From: an uncultured Clostridia bacterium
GTDB lineage: Bacteria > Bacillota > Clostridia > Christensenellales > Aristaeellaceae
Reading direction: 5' to 3'
Assembly (NCBI GenBank): GCA_946413245.1
Contig: CAMKJS010000030.1
Span: 1 to 34,571 of the forward strand
Length of the DNA stretch: 34,571 nt
Shown: positions 6,660-15,915 of the stretch, piece after piece
Layout: each line of letters starts with the position of its first letter
Position numbering within the stretch: the first letter of the stretch is position 1
The notes under the pieces: generated by a model
Told to the model about the DNA's origin: nothing
The model's input: only the letters and a program-made list of their open reading frames with translations
Databases searched by the model: none
Translations under genes and position numbers: made by a program

Positions 6660-8677
6660 ATTGTCAGCTCGGCACGTTTAATGATGTGATCCTGATAACA
6701 TTTATCCAGTTCAACAAAATAACCGCTCCAGCCCCATACACGGACAATCAGGTTTCTGTATGCTTCCGGATGCTTTTGCGCGTCAAGGAGCTGATCTCGG
6801 TTGACCGTATTCAGTTGCAGCTGATGCCCGCCCAATTCTATGAACAGCCTGACAAGCTGTGCGACTTTTGTGATGGCTTCGTCATTTCGAAAGACTGAGT
6901 CTGAAAATTCGATTGTCAGAGGACCACCGTTGATTGCTTCTTTAAAATCGGGTCTGGCAAAAGACTTGATAAGCGAAATCGGCCCCTCTAGTCTGATATT
7001 CAGCGATGGCGCCCAGTTGGCTGGCAAGGGTGTTTCTGCACTGCGGCCATCTGCAGTTGCGCCTAATGAGGAAGCATGCCAGATATAATACATTGCGGAA
7101 CCGGTTCCCGCCCGGTAAATACCTCCACGCTCATTGGACAGGTTTTTTACGGCTTGCGAGAACATGTGCAGCAAAAGCACTGCGTATTGATCCACCCGAA
7201 TGTCGTCATTTCCCATTTTGGGGCAGTCGAATTTCAGATAATGCTGCAGTTCTTCAAAACCTTTAAAGTTCCGATCCAGCGCTTCAAACAGTGAACTGAC
7301 AGAGATGTTTCCGTGGAATACTGCGGCATCAACGGCCGCAAGAATATCCGATGCGGTGGCTATGCCTGTACCGTGAAGGCCAAAGTTGTTATAGACGCAT
7401 CCTAATGAAATGTCTTTCTTGTTTTTGAGACATCCGTCAAAAAACAGTGACATAAAGGGAGAAGGGATGATGTAAAGATCATGATATGTCTCGGCAAGTT
7501 CAAGTACGGTTTTTTTGATTTTGTTTTCCACATACGGGAGGAGCTCGTCAATCGAATGAACCTCACTGAGCTTTTCCCGGATCACTGAATGGATAATCCC
7601 GGCAAAGGAAACGGCACCGATGTTCGGAATATCCATCCCTTTTCCGGGTATGATGAATTCCCAGCATGCAGCCATGGCGTAGTTACGGGCATCTTCTTCC
7701 CGGTACCCCAAAGCCACTAATCCGGGTATTGCGATATCGTCGTTTTCATATTGCGGGAATCCCAATCCCAATTTGGTCAACTGTGTACCGAGTTTATAGA
7801 TATCAAGGGGTGTATCCCTGCTGACACGCAGATTGATTTTGGGATCAATCAGACGAAGGTCTGCGGAGGCTTTCAGGCACATCTCACTCAGCTGGTTATA
7901 ACCGCTTTTTCCATCTGGCGTCATTCCACCAAGCACGATGCTTTGGCCGTTGTCACCCTGCTGCATCCCGAAATACAGATCGCTGTCCCGGTTGCATGAA
8001 AGAAAAAAAGCCTCCAGTAATTCCATGGCGTCTTCTTCTGTCAGTGCGCCATGGTCAAGATCATGTTGAAGATATGGCATCAAGTACTGATCAAATCGGC
8101 CGAGCGTATTGTGATAATTGCCTTCGCACCACATGGCATAATGGAGAATGCGAAGAGATTGAAGGGCTTCCCGGAAGGTAGCGGCGGGATATGCCGGAAC
8201 ACGCATAAGGATATTGGCAAGTTCAGAAGCACCCATGTCAGCAGCTGCCTGCCGGTAACGGCTTGTAAAATCGAGTACCGCATCGATGGAGATGCGCATG
8301 GCTTGATGATAAGGCGAATCATCTGTTTGTTCACGCAGATGAAGCAGCCCTGTTTGTATGACAGTTCCATAATCCGGGGACAGATTGGTGACGGTGCCGC
8401 GTTCGTGAATATAATGCGCTTTTCCGATCTGCTCCCATTCATCATCATCGTAGATCATTGGCAACTCTGCAAGTGTACGGGTGCCTGCAATGATCTCTCC
8501 GGGAGCAAAAACAGGTTTTTCATGATCCAGTGCTGTTTTCAGCCGAAGTGCTGTACGCATATAGTCAGGCAGTTTTTTGTCACGGTAGGAATCAATAGGC
8601 GGGAGCTTTGTCTGCCTAAATGCATGGTGGTTTTTTTCAAACTGCCAGGATCTGATCTGACGGATTCTTTCGTTCAT
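6656..8677 (-). CDS. Glycyl radical enzyme of unassigned substrate (PFL-like family)
   Basis: 673 residues, shorter than the 780-850 usual for diol, choline or hydroxyproline enzymes. The C-terminal glycyl loop reads RVWGWSGYF, placing the radical at Gly649 where most members have RVxGY. The active-site loop reads YAMAACWEFIIPGKG, giving Cys338 and Glu340, the Cys-x-Glu arrangement of glycyl-radical eliminases rather than the Cys-Cys of pyruvate formate-lyase; the residue before Cys is Ala instead of the usual Gly. Downstream, NNFGLHGTGIA matches the conserved HG region. It lies 6 bases after the GH51 gene and overlaps its activase gene, inside an arabinoside operon. A dehydratase or C-X lyase acting on a sugar-derived or aglycone compound is my inference; no specific known class is recognised. 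Confidence 0.9.
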   Translation of the reverse strand: MNERIRQIRSWQFEKNHHAFRQTKLPPIDSYRDKKLPDYMRTALRLKTALDHEKPVFAPGEIIAGTRTLAELPMIYDDDEWEQIGKAHYIHERGTVTNLSPDYGTVIQTGLLHLREQTDDSPYHQAMRISIDAVLDFTSRYRQAAADMGASELANILMRVPAYPAATFREALQSLRILHYAMWCEGNYHNTLGRFDQYLMPYLQHDLDHGALTEEDAMELLEAFFLSCNRDSDLYFGMQQGDNGQSIVLGGMTPDGKSGYNQLSEMCLKASADLRLIDPKINLRVSRDTPLDIYKLGTQLTKLGLGFPQYENDDIAIPGLVALGYREEDARNYAMAACWEFIIPGKGMDIPNIGAVSFAGIIHSVIREKLSEVHSIDELLPYVENKIKKTVLELAETYHDLYIIPSPFMSLFFDGCLKNKKDISLGCVYNNFGLHGTGIATASDILAAVDAAVFHGNISVSSLFEALDRNFKGFEELQHYLKFDCPKMGNDDIRVDQYAVLLLHMFSQAVKNLSNERGGIYRAGTGSAMYYIWHASSLGATADGRSAETPLPANWAPSLNIRLEGPISLIKSFARPDFKEAINGGPLTIEFSDSVFRNDEAITKVAQLVRLFIELGGHQLQLNTVNRDQLLDAQKHPEAYRNLIVRVWGWSGYFVELDKCYQDHIIKRAELTI

Positions 8678-8683
8678 TTTTCA

Positions 8684-10189
8684 TCACTCCGATAAACTGA
8701 TCGACAGGGACACAACAGAAGCTGCGGGAACAGTGATACTATTGCCGTCTGCAAAATGAAGAGGCTTCGTCTTGGGCATAACTGCCGTTGGATTTTCAAA
8801 GGTATTGCAGGTCATGGGATCTGGCGTGCTGAGGACGGTGATTTCACCATTTCCTGCAACCGTCCTACCAATACCGCTGATACAGATTTCACGCGAAGCG
8901 GTGATATCAAGATTGGCAATGGTGATCGTCAGTATTTGATCTTTGATGGAGGATGATACAGAAAGCATCGGCAATTCGCCATATTTATTATTCTCAATCG
9001 CGGAAGTCAGCACGCTGCTCTTGATATGTTTCGCTCCCTGATGACTCCGATACATGGCGAAAACATGGTAATTTGGTGTTTCTATAAAACTGTCACCGCC
9101 TGCCAGAAACAAAGAATGCAGATTGTTGCATAGTTGAGCAACATTAGCCATTCCGACTATATCGCAGGCGTTGTTAAAAATATTCAGGGTCAGAGCAGAG
9201 ACAACTGCGTCCCGCATATTGCTTTGCTGCTCAAACAGATTATATCCCTTGCTTGGCCCTGTACCGTTTTTATGCCAATTTCCCCATTCATCCACAACGA
9301 GTTTGAGCTTTCTCTCGGGATCGTATTCGTCCATAATAAACCGATGATCATAGATGATTCTGTTCATGAAAGCGGCACGGAATAATTCATCATACCATTG
9401 ACTTTCATCAAAATTCAAATCATCTTTACCTGAATAGGTGCATGTGTAATAATGGATGCTAATGCCCCATGTCGGTACTTCCTGCCAATGGCGGGTTGCC
9501 CATTCTTTCATCAGCCGTTTTGTCCAGTTAAGATCATGCGCATTTGCGCCGCACATGATAAACTTAAGGTTTTCTGTTCCAAGGCTGCGGCAAATGGTTG
9601 TATAACGGATAAACTCTCTGGCGCATTGCTCAGGAGTCATTTGTCCGCCGCCACCCCAGTTTTCGTTTCCGATACCCCAGTATTGAACGTTGAACGGATT
9701 AACCGCCCCATTGGCTGCCCGTTCATCTGATAAAGTTGTCAGACCTGCCGGGAAATTGCAATACTCAATCCAATTCCTGATCTGGAGAGGAGTCAGTGAG
9801 GTCATATTTGCAGCAACATAAGGCTGTGCACCGACCATTTCGCAAAAGTCCATAAATTCATGTGTTCCTACATGATTGGTTTCGATACGTCGATCTTCGT
9901 AGTACCACCAATTAACGCGCCTGGGGCGCTGTGCGCGTGGACCGATTCCGTCACGCCAGTCATATGTTTCGGCAAAACAACCGCCCGGCCATCGCAGGAT
10001 CGGGGGAGCTATTTTTTTGAAACTTTCCACGAGCGACTTGCGGAATCCGTGAATATTGTCAGTTTTGCTGTTTTCACCTACCCAGAGACCGTCATAAAAC
10101 ACTCCGCCAATATGTTCGGCAAAATGTCCGTAAATATTCGGAGTGATAATGCCGTTGGAATGATCGAAGTCAATGAAGATTTTGTCCAT
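8684..10189 (-). CDS. GH51 alpha-L-arabinofuranosidase
   Basis: 501 residues, near the family norm. It releases terminal alpha-L-arabinofuranosyl groups by a retaining mechanism. The acid/base is Glu176 in WGIGNENWGG and the nucleophile is Glu301 in VVDEWGNW. N-terminal GHFAEHIGG and LRWPGGCFA are also family hallmarks. No signal peptide is visible, so it should act in the cytoplasm on imported arabino-oligosaccharides. The start at 10189 follows GAGGTG; an ATG three codons earlier lacks proper spacing. It sits between the secreted GH39-like gene and the glycyl radical enzyme gene. Confidence 0.93.
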   Translation of the reverse strand: MDKIFIDFDHSNGIITPNIYGHFAEHIGGVFYDGLWVGENSKTDNIHGFRKSLVESFKKIAPPILRWPGGCFAETYDWRDGIGPRAQRPRRVNWWYYEDRRIETNHVGTHEFMDFCEMVGAQPYVAANMTSLTPLQIRNWIEYCNFPAGLTTLSDERAANGAVNPFNVQYWGIGNENWGGGGQMTPEQCAREFIRYTTICRSLGTENLKFIMCGANAHDLNWTKRLMKEWATRHWQEVPTWGISIHYYTCTYSGKDDLNFDESQWYDELFRAAFMNRIIYDHRFIMDEYDPERKLKLVVDEWGNWHKNGTGPSKGYNLFEQQSNMRDAVVSALTLNIFNNACDIVGMANVAQLCNNLHSLFLAGGDSFIETPNYHVFAMYRSHQGAKHIKSSVLTSAIENNKYGELPMLSVSSSIKDQILTITIANLDITASREICISGIGRTVAGNGEITVLSTPDPMTCNTFENPTAVMPKTKPLHFADGNSITVPAASVVSLSISLSE

Positions 10190-10212
10190 GGTACACACCT
10201 CGTTCTTAGTTT

Positions 10213-12117
10213 TTATTCTTTTCTCAGCTTCATCGTGACATGTATATTGGGCATCAGTTGATAGGCTTCCACAGTAATCGTTGTACGTCCAGTCCAGTCG
10301 TTTGGTGCAAATTTAGCAACAGGTATTTCTATGACAGATAAATCATGAACGATTTGTTTTATGTCCGCGGGTTTCATAGTACCAAAGGGGAAAGAATAAT
10401 CGGATGGCTCCCCTGCATGCAGCAATAAAGCTTTCGAATAACCGTAATCCGAAGCATAGTCGATTCGAATTGAAAAACTGCCGGTGTTTAGCTCACTGTC
10501 CGTCAAGCCGGAAATATGCATACAGAGCCAGTCCGGTGTCTGATCCAGCGTTGTACCACATAGCAGTCTTACATCTGTTTGACTGCCTGTTCCCAGATAG
10601 AATGTGTTTTCTCTGGAATCAAACCATGAATATGCATCGGTTTGCCGTTTTTCAAACCAATAATGATTCCTGACATGATGCCCAATGGTGTAGTTGTCAA
10701 GATATGACGTGAAATCTTTTGCATTACTGGGCGAAAGTATGAGGTAAATAACTGATCGCCCGGGAATTGTTCCTTCCCAGACAGACTGATTGCTTTTTAT
10801 GACAACACTTTCCTGCACTTCCAGATGTTGTGTACCGCCGGACATAGCGTCAGCATTTTTTTCATCTATTCGATACAGACGCAACTGACAGGTATCGAAT
10901 GGAATGTTATTCAACTCAATCCGGATTCGCTGATTATCATACTGACGATTCCATGCGAGGACAGCAGCTTTATTTGAGTCTGCTGATGCGAAAGCGCGGA
11001 GTATTCGCCTGGAACTCGTGGTCACGGATACTCTTTCCTCTGGCATATCGCTATAACACTTCAAAGCATTATAACTGGCTTTGACTCTACCGTCTCTATT
11101 GACGAGGCCAAAAGCATGCGTGTTGAAATCAATATCCATGAATTGGGTCCAGTTCACCATTGTAATATCCGTTATATTCAGCAAATCATCGAACAGGTCA
11201 AGCATTGAAGGACAGATTGCATGGAAATTGCAGACGCTGTCCTGCGTATATGCGTCACTGAATACATTGAGCTCATTCAGGTGAAGTTCTGTTTTCTTCA
11301 GTTTGGGGTATTGTTCTAATGCTTCATAGATTACTTGAAGCTTTCCGGCGATGGGACTATCGGAAGTATAAGCATGGAAAGAGAAAAAATCTAGTGGCAG
11401 GTCTTCTGCGTCAATCATAGCTAGGAACTGCTTGATCTGTGAACGGTTTTGTGCAAATGCTACTGCTGGCCCACCGATAACAGCATCGGGATCACCTTTT
11501 AACAAAGCTTGTGAGCCATATCTGTACAAATCCAGATATACATTCCAGTTTTCAAGAAGGAACATGTTGGAAAGGTCAGGCTCATTATAGACCTCATGAT
11601 AACCTATTTGAACATTGTTTGCCCGAAAATGGCGTGCGGATGTTTCGAGAATATCTGACCAGATTTCTTGCCAATGAGCAACATTTTTGTTCAACTTTCG
11701 ATTATCGCCGTTATCATTGATGGGTTCCGGAAGGTAGCACCATGAATAATATGGAAGTACATTCTTTTCATTCAACAATTTTGCGACGCGTTCAATATCA
11801 TCAAAATCATAGATAAGATGATCTGCGGAACCGGTAACGGTTTTATGACCAAGCATCACAGATGAGCCACCCATACCAAGGTCTACCCGCAGGGAGGCAA
11901 CATCCAACTCTTGCAGCAGAGCGATATCGCGTTCGTAATGGCTCAGCGAAGTACAGCCGGAGTTATAGACAGAAAACTTTTTGATAAGCGGAACACCGCT
12001 GCGCACAGAGAAATCAACCGTTAATGAAGCATCGGGCATATTTTTCTCCCCTTTAGCGAAATTGCCTGAAAACATGAACGAAAACAGGATGAGCAGTAAA
12101 CATATTCTGTACAACAT
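10213..12117 (-). CDS. Exported GH39-like glycoside hydrolase
   Basis: 634 residues with an N-terminal signal peptide (hydrophobic residues 5-20). The catalytic barrel follows: acid/base Glu179 in YHEVYNEPDL and candidate nucleophile Glu282 in ELHLNELNV, spaced as in clan GH-A family 39 (beta-xylosidases, arabinosidases, iduronidases). A beta-sandwich follows, then a C-terminal region of about 150 residues that may be an added beta domain. Export suggests it trims xylosyl or arabinosyl ends outside the cell before uptake by the transporter encoded just upstream. The start follows AAAGGG and lies 5 bases after the permease gene. Family assignment is fair; substrate is not determinable from sequence. 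Confidence 0.75.
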   Translation of the reverse strand: MLYRICLLLILFSFMFSGNFAKGEKNMPDASLTVDFSVRSGVPLIKKFSVYNSGCTSLSHYERDIALLQELDVASLRVDLGMGGSSVMLGHKTVTGSADHLIYDFDDIERVAKLLNEKNVLPYYSWCYLPEPINDNGDNRKLNKNVAHWQEIWSDILETSARHFRANNVQIGYHEVYNEPDLSNMFLLENWNVYLDLYRYGSQALLKGDPDAVIGGPAVAFAQNRSQIKQFLAMIDAEDLPLDFFSFHAYTSDSPIAGKLQVIYEALEQYPKLKKTELHLNELNVFSDAYTQDSVCNFHAICPSMLDLFDDLLNITDITMVNWTQFMDIDFNTHAFGLVNRDGRVKASYNALKCYSDMPEERVSVTTSSRRILRAFASADSNKAAVLAWNRQYDNQRIRIELNNIPFDTCQLRLYRIDEKNADAMSGGTQHLEVQESVVIKSNQSVWEGTIPGRSVIYLILSPSNAKDFTSYLDNYTIGHHVRNHYWFEKRQTDAYSWFDSRENTFYLGTGSQTDVRLLCGTTLDQTPDWLCMHISGLTDSELNTGSFSIRIDYASDYGYSKALLLHAGEPSDYSFPFGTMKPADIKQIVHDLSVIEIPVAKFAPNDWTGRTTITVEAYQLMPNIHVTMKLRKE

Positions 12118-12122
12118 ATATA

Positions 12123-13001
12123 TTACCCTTTAATACTGCCAAGTAGCAAACCTTTCGTGAAATACTTTTGGAAGAAGGGGTAAGTAGCAAGGATAGGCAG
12201 TGTTCCAATGAATACTTTTGCGGCACGGGCAGTTTTATCCCCGACTTTTGACAGTCGCTCAATTTCAAACTGTGAGAGGTTATCGTATTTGACTTTAACA
12301 GTGGCTGATTGCAAATATGTCATTAAAGGATAATTTTTTGGTGTACTCATCAGGATCATCCCATCAAACCAGCTGTTCCAGATGCCGAGCATAGAGTACA
12401 CGGCAATGGTAGCCAACGCAGGTGCTGATAACGGGATAAAAACGCTAAACAGGATCTTCCACTGGGAAGCGCCGTCAATCACAGCTGCTTCCTCAAGATC
12501 TTTTGGAATGCCTCGAAAAAAGTTAAGGATCAGAAGCACAAAAAAGGTTGATACACCGCCCGGGAGAACCAAAGCCCAAATCGTGTTCAGAAGTCCAAGC
12601 CTGTGAATATTAAGGAACCATGGGATTGTTCCACCGCTGAATAGCATGGGGATGAAAAAGAACCATGCCATAGCGGTTCTTGATCTGAATTCATGATTAT
12701 TTTTACTTAAGGGATAAGCGGACAGAACGGTCAAGGTCAGTTGAAGCAGGACGCCCATGACCAGCCTTTCAACGGATATCCACATAGAACGCCAAAAACT
12801 GCTGTTTTTCAGAATATATTCATAGGAGACCAGTGTGAATCCTTTAGGCCAGAAGGTAACATCTCCCAGATTAACATACATACTGGTGGACAGAGATGTG
12901 GCGAGGATATGGATCAAAGGCGCCAGGCAGATGAGCCCCAGGAGACCAAGAAAAATATTTATGAAAATGGATGCAATGTGCTCCTGTTTAGTCTCTATCA
13001 T
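12123..13001 (-). CDS. Carbohydrate ABC transporter permease, LplC/YtcP type
   Basis: 292 residues with about six membrane helices. The cytoplasmic EAA loop is EEAAVIDGASQWKILFSVFIP, where the shared ATPase docks (the last residue quoted begins the next helix). It pairs with the permease encoded 11 bases upstream to form the channel of a sugar importer. The ATG at 13001 is chosen because AAGGAG precedes it by about 8 bases; a longer reading frame to 13076 has no ribosome-binding site and overlaps the upstream gene. No ABC ATPase gene is present in the operon. Confidence 0.9.
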   Translation of the reverse strand: MIETKQEHIASIFINIFLGLLGLICLAPLIHILATSLSTSMYVNLGDVTFWPKGFTLVSYEYILKNSSFWRSMWISVERLVMGVLLQLTLTVLSAYPLSKNNHEFRSRTAMAWFFFIPMLFSGGTIPWFLNIHRLGLLNTIWALVLPGGVSTFFVLLILNFFRGIPKDLEEAAVIDGASQWKILFSVFIPLSAPALATIAVYSMLGIWNSWFDGMILMSTPKNYPLMTYLQSATVKVKYDNLSQFEIERLSKVGDKTARAAKVFIGTLPILATYPFFQKYFTKGLLLGSIKG

Positions 13002-13012
13002 CAGTCCGCTCC

Positions 13013-13933
13013 TTAGAAAATCCTGTAATCGGCGAGTCGATAAGCTAAGAAATAGGACAGGCAAACCAAAAAACAACTGAATACTGATTTGGCGAAGCCA
13101 ATGGCTGTTGAAAGGGAATAATTAGCTTCGACAATACCCAAGCGGTATACCAATGTATCGATTACGTCTCCGCTTTCCAGTAAGGTGGTGTTATACATAT
13201 TAAAAATCTGATCAAAATTCGCATTGAAGATACCACCTATACTCAGCAGCAGCATCAAAACTATAATTGGTATAATACCAGGGATTGTGATGTGCCATAT
13301 ACGTCTGAATCTGCCTGCTCCATCCATGATAGCGGCTTCATAAAGGGCGGGATCAATGGAAGTGATGGCAGCCAGATAAATAATCGAATTGAAACCAAAT
13401 TCCTTCCAAACATCTGTAATAACCAACAATGGCTGGAAGGTTTTGTTTGTAAAAAACTTAAAGGGCGGAATGCCACATTTCTGGAAAATATTGTTAACCA
13501 AACCGTCGGAGGCAAGTATATCTTTAAAAAGGATCCCAAGGATTACCCAGGAAATAAAATGCGGCAAGTAGAATAGTGTCTGGAGGATGCGCCGATAGCC
13601 GGTTGACCTGATTTCATTAAGCAGTAAAGCCAGGAGGATTGCAGCGGACAAATGGCAAACCAGCTTTTGAAGAGAAATGGAGACAGTATTGCGAACAGCT
13701 GGAAGGAAATACGGATTGATAAGGATTTTTCTGAAATTTTCCAGTCCGACCCATTTTTGATCACCGAATAATCCCTTGAGTGGGTCAAAATTCTGAAAAG
13801 CGATAATCAGTCCGCCCATTGGGTAATACTGGAAAATCAGTAAAAAAACAAAACCAGGAAGAAGCATCAGGAGATACTGTATTTCCTTTGAAAGCCGAAA
13901 ATATGATTTCTTCTTCGGTTTGCGATACTCCAT
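13013..13933 (-). CDS. Carbohydrate ABC transporter permease, LplB type
   Basis: 306 residues. After a basic N-terminus comes the first membrane helix, followed by FQYYPMGGLIIAFQNFDP, typical of LplB/YteP-type permeases of complex-oligosaccharide importers. The EAA loop is YEAAIMDGAGRFRRIWHITI. It forms the heterodimer with the next gene's product. AAGGAGG lies 6-10 bases before the ATG. A strong stem-loop separates it from the solute-binding protein gene upstream. Confidence 0.92.
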   Translation of the reverse strand: MEYRKPKKKSYFRLSKEIQYLLMLLPGFVFLLIFQYYPMGGLIIAFQNFDPLKGLFGDQKWVGLENFRKILINPYFLPAVRNTVSISLQKLVCHLSAAILLALLLNEIRSTGYRRILQTLFYLPHFISWVILGILFKDILASDGLVNNIFQKCGIPPFKFFTNKTFQPLLVITDVWKEFGFNSIIYLAAITSIDPALYEAAIMDGAGRFRRIWHITIPGIIPIIVLMLLLSIGGIFNANFDQIFNMYNTTLLESGDVIDTLVYRLGIVEANYSLSTAIGFAKSVFSCFLVCLSYFLAYRLADYRIF

Positions 13934-13970
13934 AAAGCCTCCTTGAACTGGCTGTATAAACAGAAATGGC

Positions 13971-13994
13971 TGCTGCGGGGTTATCCCCGCAGCA
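13971..13994 (-). promoter_or_regulatory. Intercistronic stem-loop between binding protein and permease
   Basis: A 10-bp perfect GC-rich stem, TGCTGCGGGG (13971-13980) with its complement (13985-13994), 4-base loop, no T-run. It lies in the 77-base gap between the binding-protein stop and the permease start. Such hairpins commonly protect the upstream mRNA 3' end, giving more binding protein than permease; that role is inferred. Confidence 0.75.
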
Positions 13995-14010
13995 TATATT
14001 AAGTTTCCTG

Positions 14011-15711
14011 TTACTCATTCATTTCGTTAGTGATTTGCTCCCCGCCGTACTCATTCCATTCATTCACAAAGGTATCGAAGGCGTCAATATCCAGTTCACC
14101 GGTGATGATCCGGGTAAAGTAAGTTTTTGCCAGTGTATCGAGTGTACCCCAGTTGTCGCGGTAGGTGTCTGTTGTGATAGGACTTTTTTTGTCAATGTTG
14201 AGCATGTCGTTGTCTATATAGTATTTGAGGATCTTGAATGCCTGTCCGCATGTGGTATGGCCGAAGTAATCACGTGCGAATTCCGGGGCACTGTAATCAG
14301 TTTCAGGTCCTTTGACAGCATTCGGATAAATGACGTGAGTACCTAACGGGAGTCTGCGCCATTCCTCACCTTTCTCAAAGAAGGCCTTTGAGTCAGCATA
14401 ATTTGCCAGATTAAGATATGAGGCATAGACTTTTCTGATGTCTTCATCAGCATCGGTTTTGATGGCGGTAAAGGTATTTATCCATTTCTGCATATTATTG
14501 TGGACTGTTTCGGGACGAATAAGTGCGAGTTCCCAATCAGGCCAGAAATCATTGGCGTAATAAAGATAGTCATCCAGATTAAAATCTTCCACGGTTGAAC
14601 CATACTCAGTGCCATAATAGTGTATCATGTTCAGCATCTTAACAATAGCTTCCGGATGCTCGAATCCTTTTCTGACAACGAAGTAGCGGTTTGTATTGTT
14701 ATAAGCTGTCACGGTTTCAGCGCCGGGAATCGCACAGGAGATCCACTGGGAATCAGGATTCGACAGGTACAGGTCGACGAATGCGTTTCCGGTCCATGCG
14801 GTCCACTGCTTGCCAAAAGCAATACCGGCCTGTTCATGAAGCACAAGCTGAGACGCTCCTCCATTATCCTTTTCATAGAATTCAGGATCGATTTTTCCTT
14901 CTTTATACATCTGGGCCAGAACTGTCAGCGCTTCTTTCATCTCAGGCTGAACACCGCCGTAAACGATTTTGCCGTCCTTCTCGATCCAGGTGTCCGGGAA
15001 TGCACCAAACATATTAGCAAATGCGACGATGTCGTAAGTGCTGGGATACAGAGTACCGCTAAAGGCAAAGGCATAGGTATCGTTCTGTCCGTTGCCGTCT
15101 GGATCCTGAGTGGCAAATGCATCCATGATAGCCAGCATTTCATCTTTTGTCGTCGGTGCAGAGAGGCCGAGCTTTTCCAGCCAGTCACTGCGGATAAACA
15201 CAGCACGTGTTGTTTCTTCGATCGGTGAGACCTCTGGTATGCCATAGAGTTTTCCGTCATAGGTTGCTGCTGCCAGCGCAGTCTCACCGCTGGCTGCGTA
15301 AAGTGATAATGTTTTATCCGTTGCATAATCCTTCCAGGCGTCAGTCAGGTCACAGATCAGATCTGCATCAACAAGCTTTTTAAGCTGTGTAGCGTTAACA
15401 GGGAATATGTCGGGGAGCTCCTGCGTCACAAACATCATGCTGACGCGAGCATCATACTGATCGTCCATGATCAGCCATTCATACTGTAAATCGATATTCA
15501 GATCTTCCTTGTAACGTTTAATGAATTCATTGTTTTCATAGGAGGTTTCATCAACATTGGATGAAATATTGCGTGCTGCGATGACGGTTACAGGGGCTTC
15601 ATAGGGCATCAGGCCGATCGGAAGTGCTTTTTCTTCCGCAAGCGAGGCGGCAAACAGAGTCGTGCAAAGTATCAGACACAGGATAATGGATAGAATACGC
15701 TGCTTCTTCAT
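14011..15711 (-). CDS. Extracellular sugar-binding protein, LplA type
   Basis: 566 residues. It captures oligosaccharides for the two permeases that follow. The N-terminus is an export signal ending around FAASLAEE. No cysteine follows in a lipobox arrangement (the cysteine in LILC is preceded by Leu), so it does not look like the usual Gram-positive lipoprotein. The body has the large type-1 solute-binding fold with YLNLANYADSKAFF-type helices near the C-terminus, as in LplA-like proteins of about 500-560 residues. A strong AAAGGAGGAG precedes the ATG by 5 bases. First gene of the operon, with its own promoter and the AraC regulator gene upstream. Confidence 0.9.
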   Translation of the reverse strand: MKKQRILSIILCLILCTTLFAASLAEEKALPIGLMPYEAPVTVIAARNISSNVDETSYENNEFIKRYKEDLNIDLQYEWLIMDDQYDARVSMMFVTQELPDIFPVNATQLKKLVDADLICDLTDAWKDYATDKTLSLYAASGETALAAATYDGKLYGIPEVSPIEETTRAVFIRSDWLEKLGLSAPTTKDEMLAIMDAFATQDPDGNGQNDTYAFAFSGTLYPSTYDIVAFANMFGAFPDTWIEKDGKIVYGGVQPEMKEALTVLAQMYKEGKIDPEFYEKDNGGASQLVLHEQAGIAFGKQWTAWTGNAFVDLYLSNPDSQWISCAIPGAETVTAYNNTNRYFVVRKGFEHPEAIVKMLNMIHYYGTEYGSTVEDFNLDDYLYYANDFWPDWELALIRPETVHNNMQKWINTFTAIKTDADEDIRKVYASYLNLANYADSKAFFEKGEEWRRLPLGTHVIYPNAVKGPETDYSAPEFARDYFGHTTCGQAFKILKYYIDNDMLNIDKKSPITTDTYRDNWGTLDTLAKTYFTRIITGELDIDAFDTFVNEWNEYGGEQITNEMNE

Positions 15712-15732
15712 GATAACTCCTCCTTTTTATTG

Positions 15733-15748
15733 GATGTTTAACAACATC
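15733..15748 (-). promoter_or_regulatory. Inverted repeat in the operon leader
   Basis: GATGTT, 4 bases, AACATC, lying between the predicted -10 and the ribosome-binding site of the binding-protein gene. It could be an operator or a small leader hairpin; nothing in the sequence decides. Confidence 0.35.
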
Positions 15749-15762
15749 TCTTAGTTGATTAC

Positions 15763-15792
15763 ATTTTATGTTCCAGACGAAACTGATTTCAA
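15763..15792 (-). promoter_or_regulatory. Predicted promoter of the arabinoside/glycyl-radical operon
   Basis: On the minus strand TTGAAA (15787-15792), an 18-base spacer and TAAAAT (15763-15768), about 50 bases before the ATG at 15711. The AraC regulator encoded upstream is the obvious candidate controller, but no defined site was identified. Confidence 0.55.
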
Positions 15793-15816
15793 GAACTTTA
15801 CCGAGTTTATATAGAC

Positions 15817-15839
15817 AAAAACCGCTATCTTACGGTTTT
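15817..15839 (-). terminator. Terminator after the AraC gene
   Basis: AAAACCG and CGGTTTTT form a 7-bp stem with an 8-base loop followed by T-rich sequence on the minus strand, 77 bases after the regulator's stop. It separates the regulator transcript from the operon promoter. The stem is also T-flanked on the plus strand. Confidence 0.6.
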
Positions 15840-15915
15840 GCCCAAAATCTTCTATTTATTAAAAAAACATAATTAAAGCAATCTGATCGATCATAGTCGG
15901 TTGTATTCAAATACA

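Noticed and set aside
7410-7450. GCVYNNFG in the glycyl radical enzyme as the active-site cysteine loop lacking the Glu
   Set aside because: The active-site loop is the earlier ACWEFIIPG (Cys338, Glu340); the NNFGLHGTG segment matches the conserved downstream HG region.
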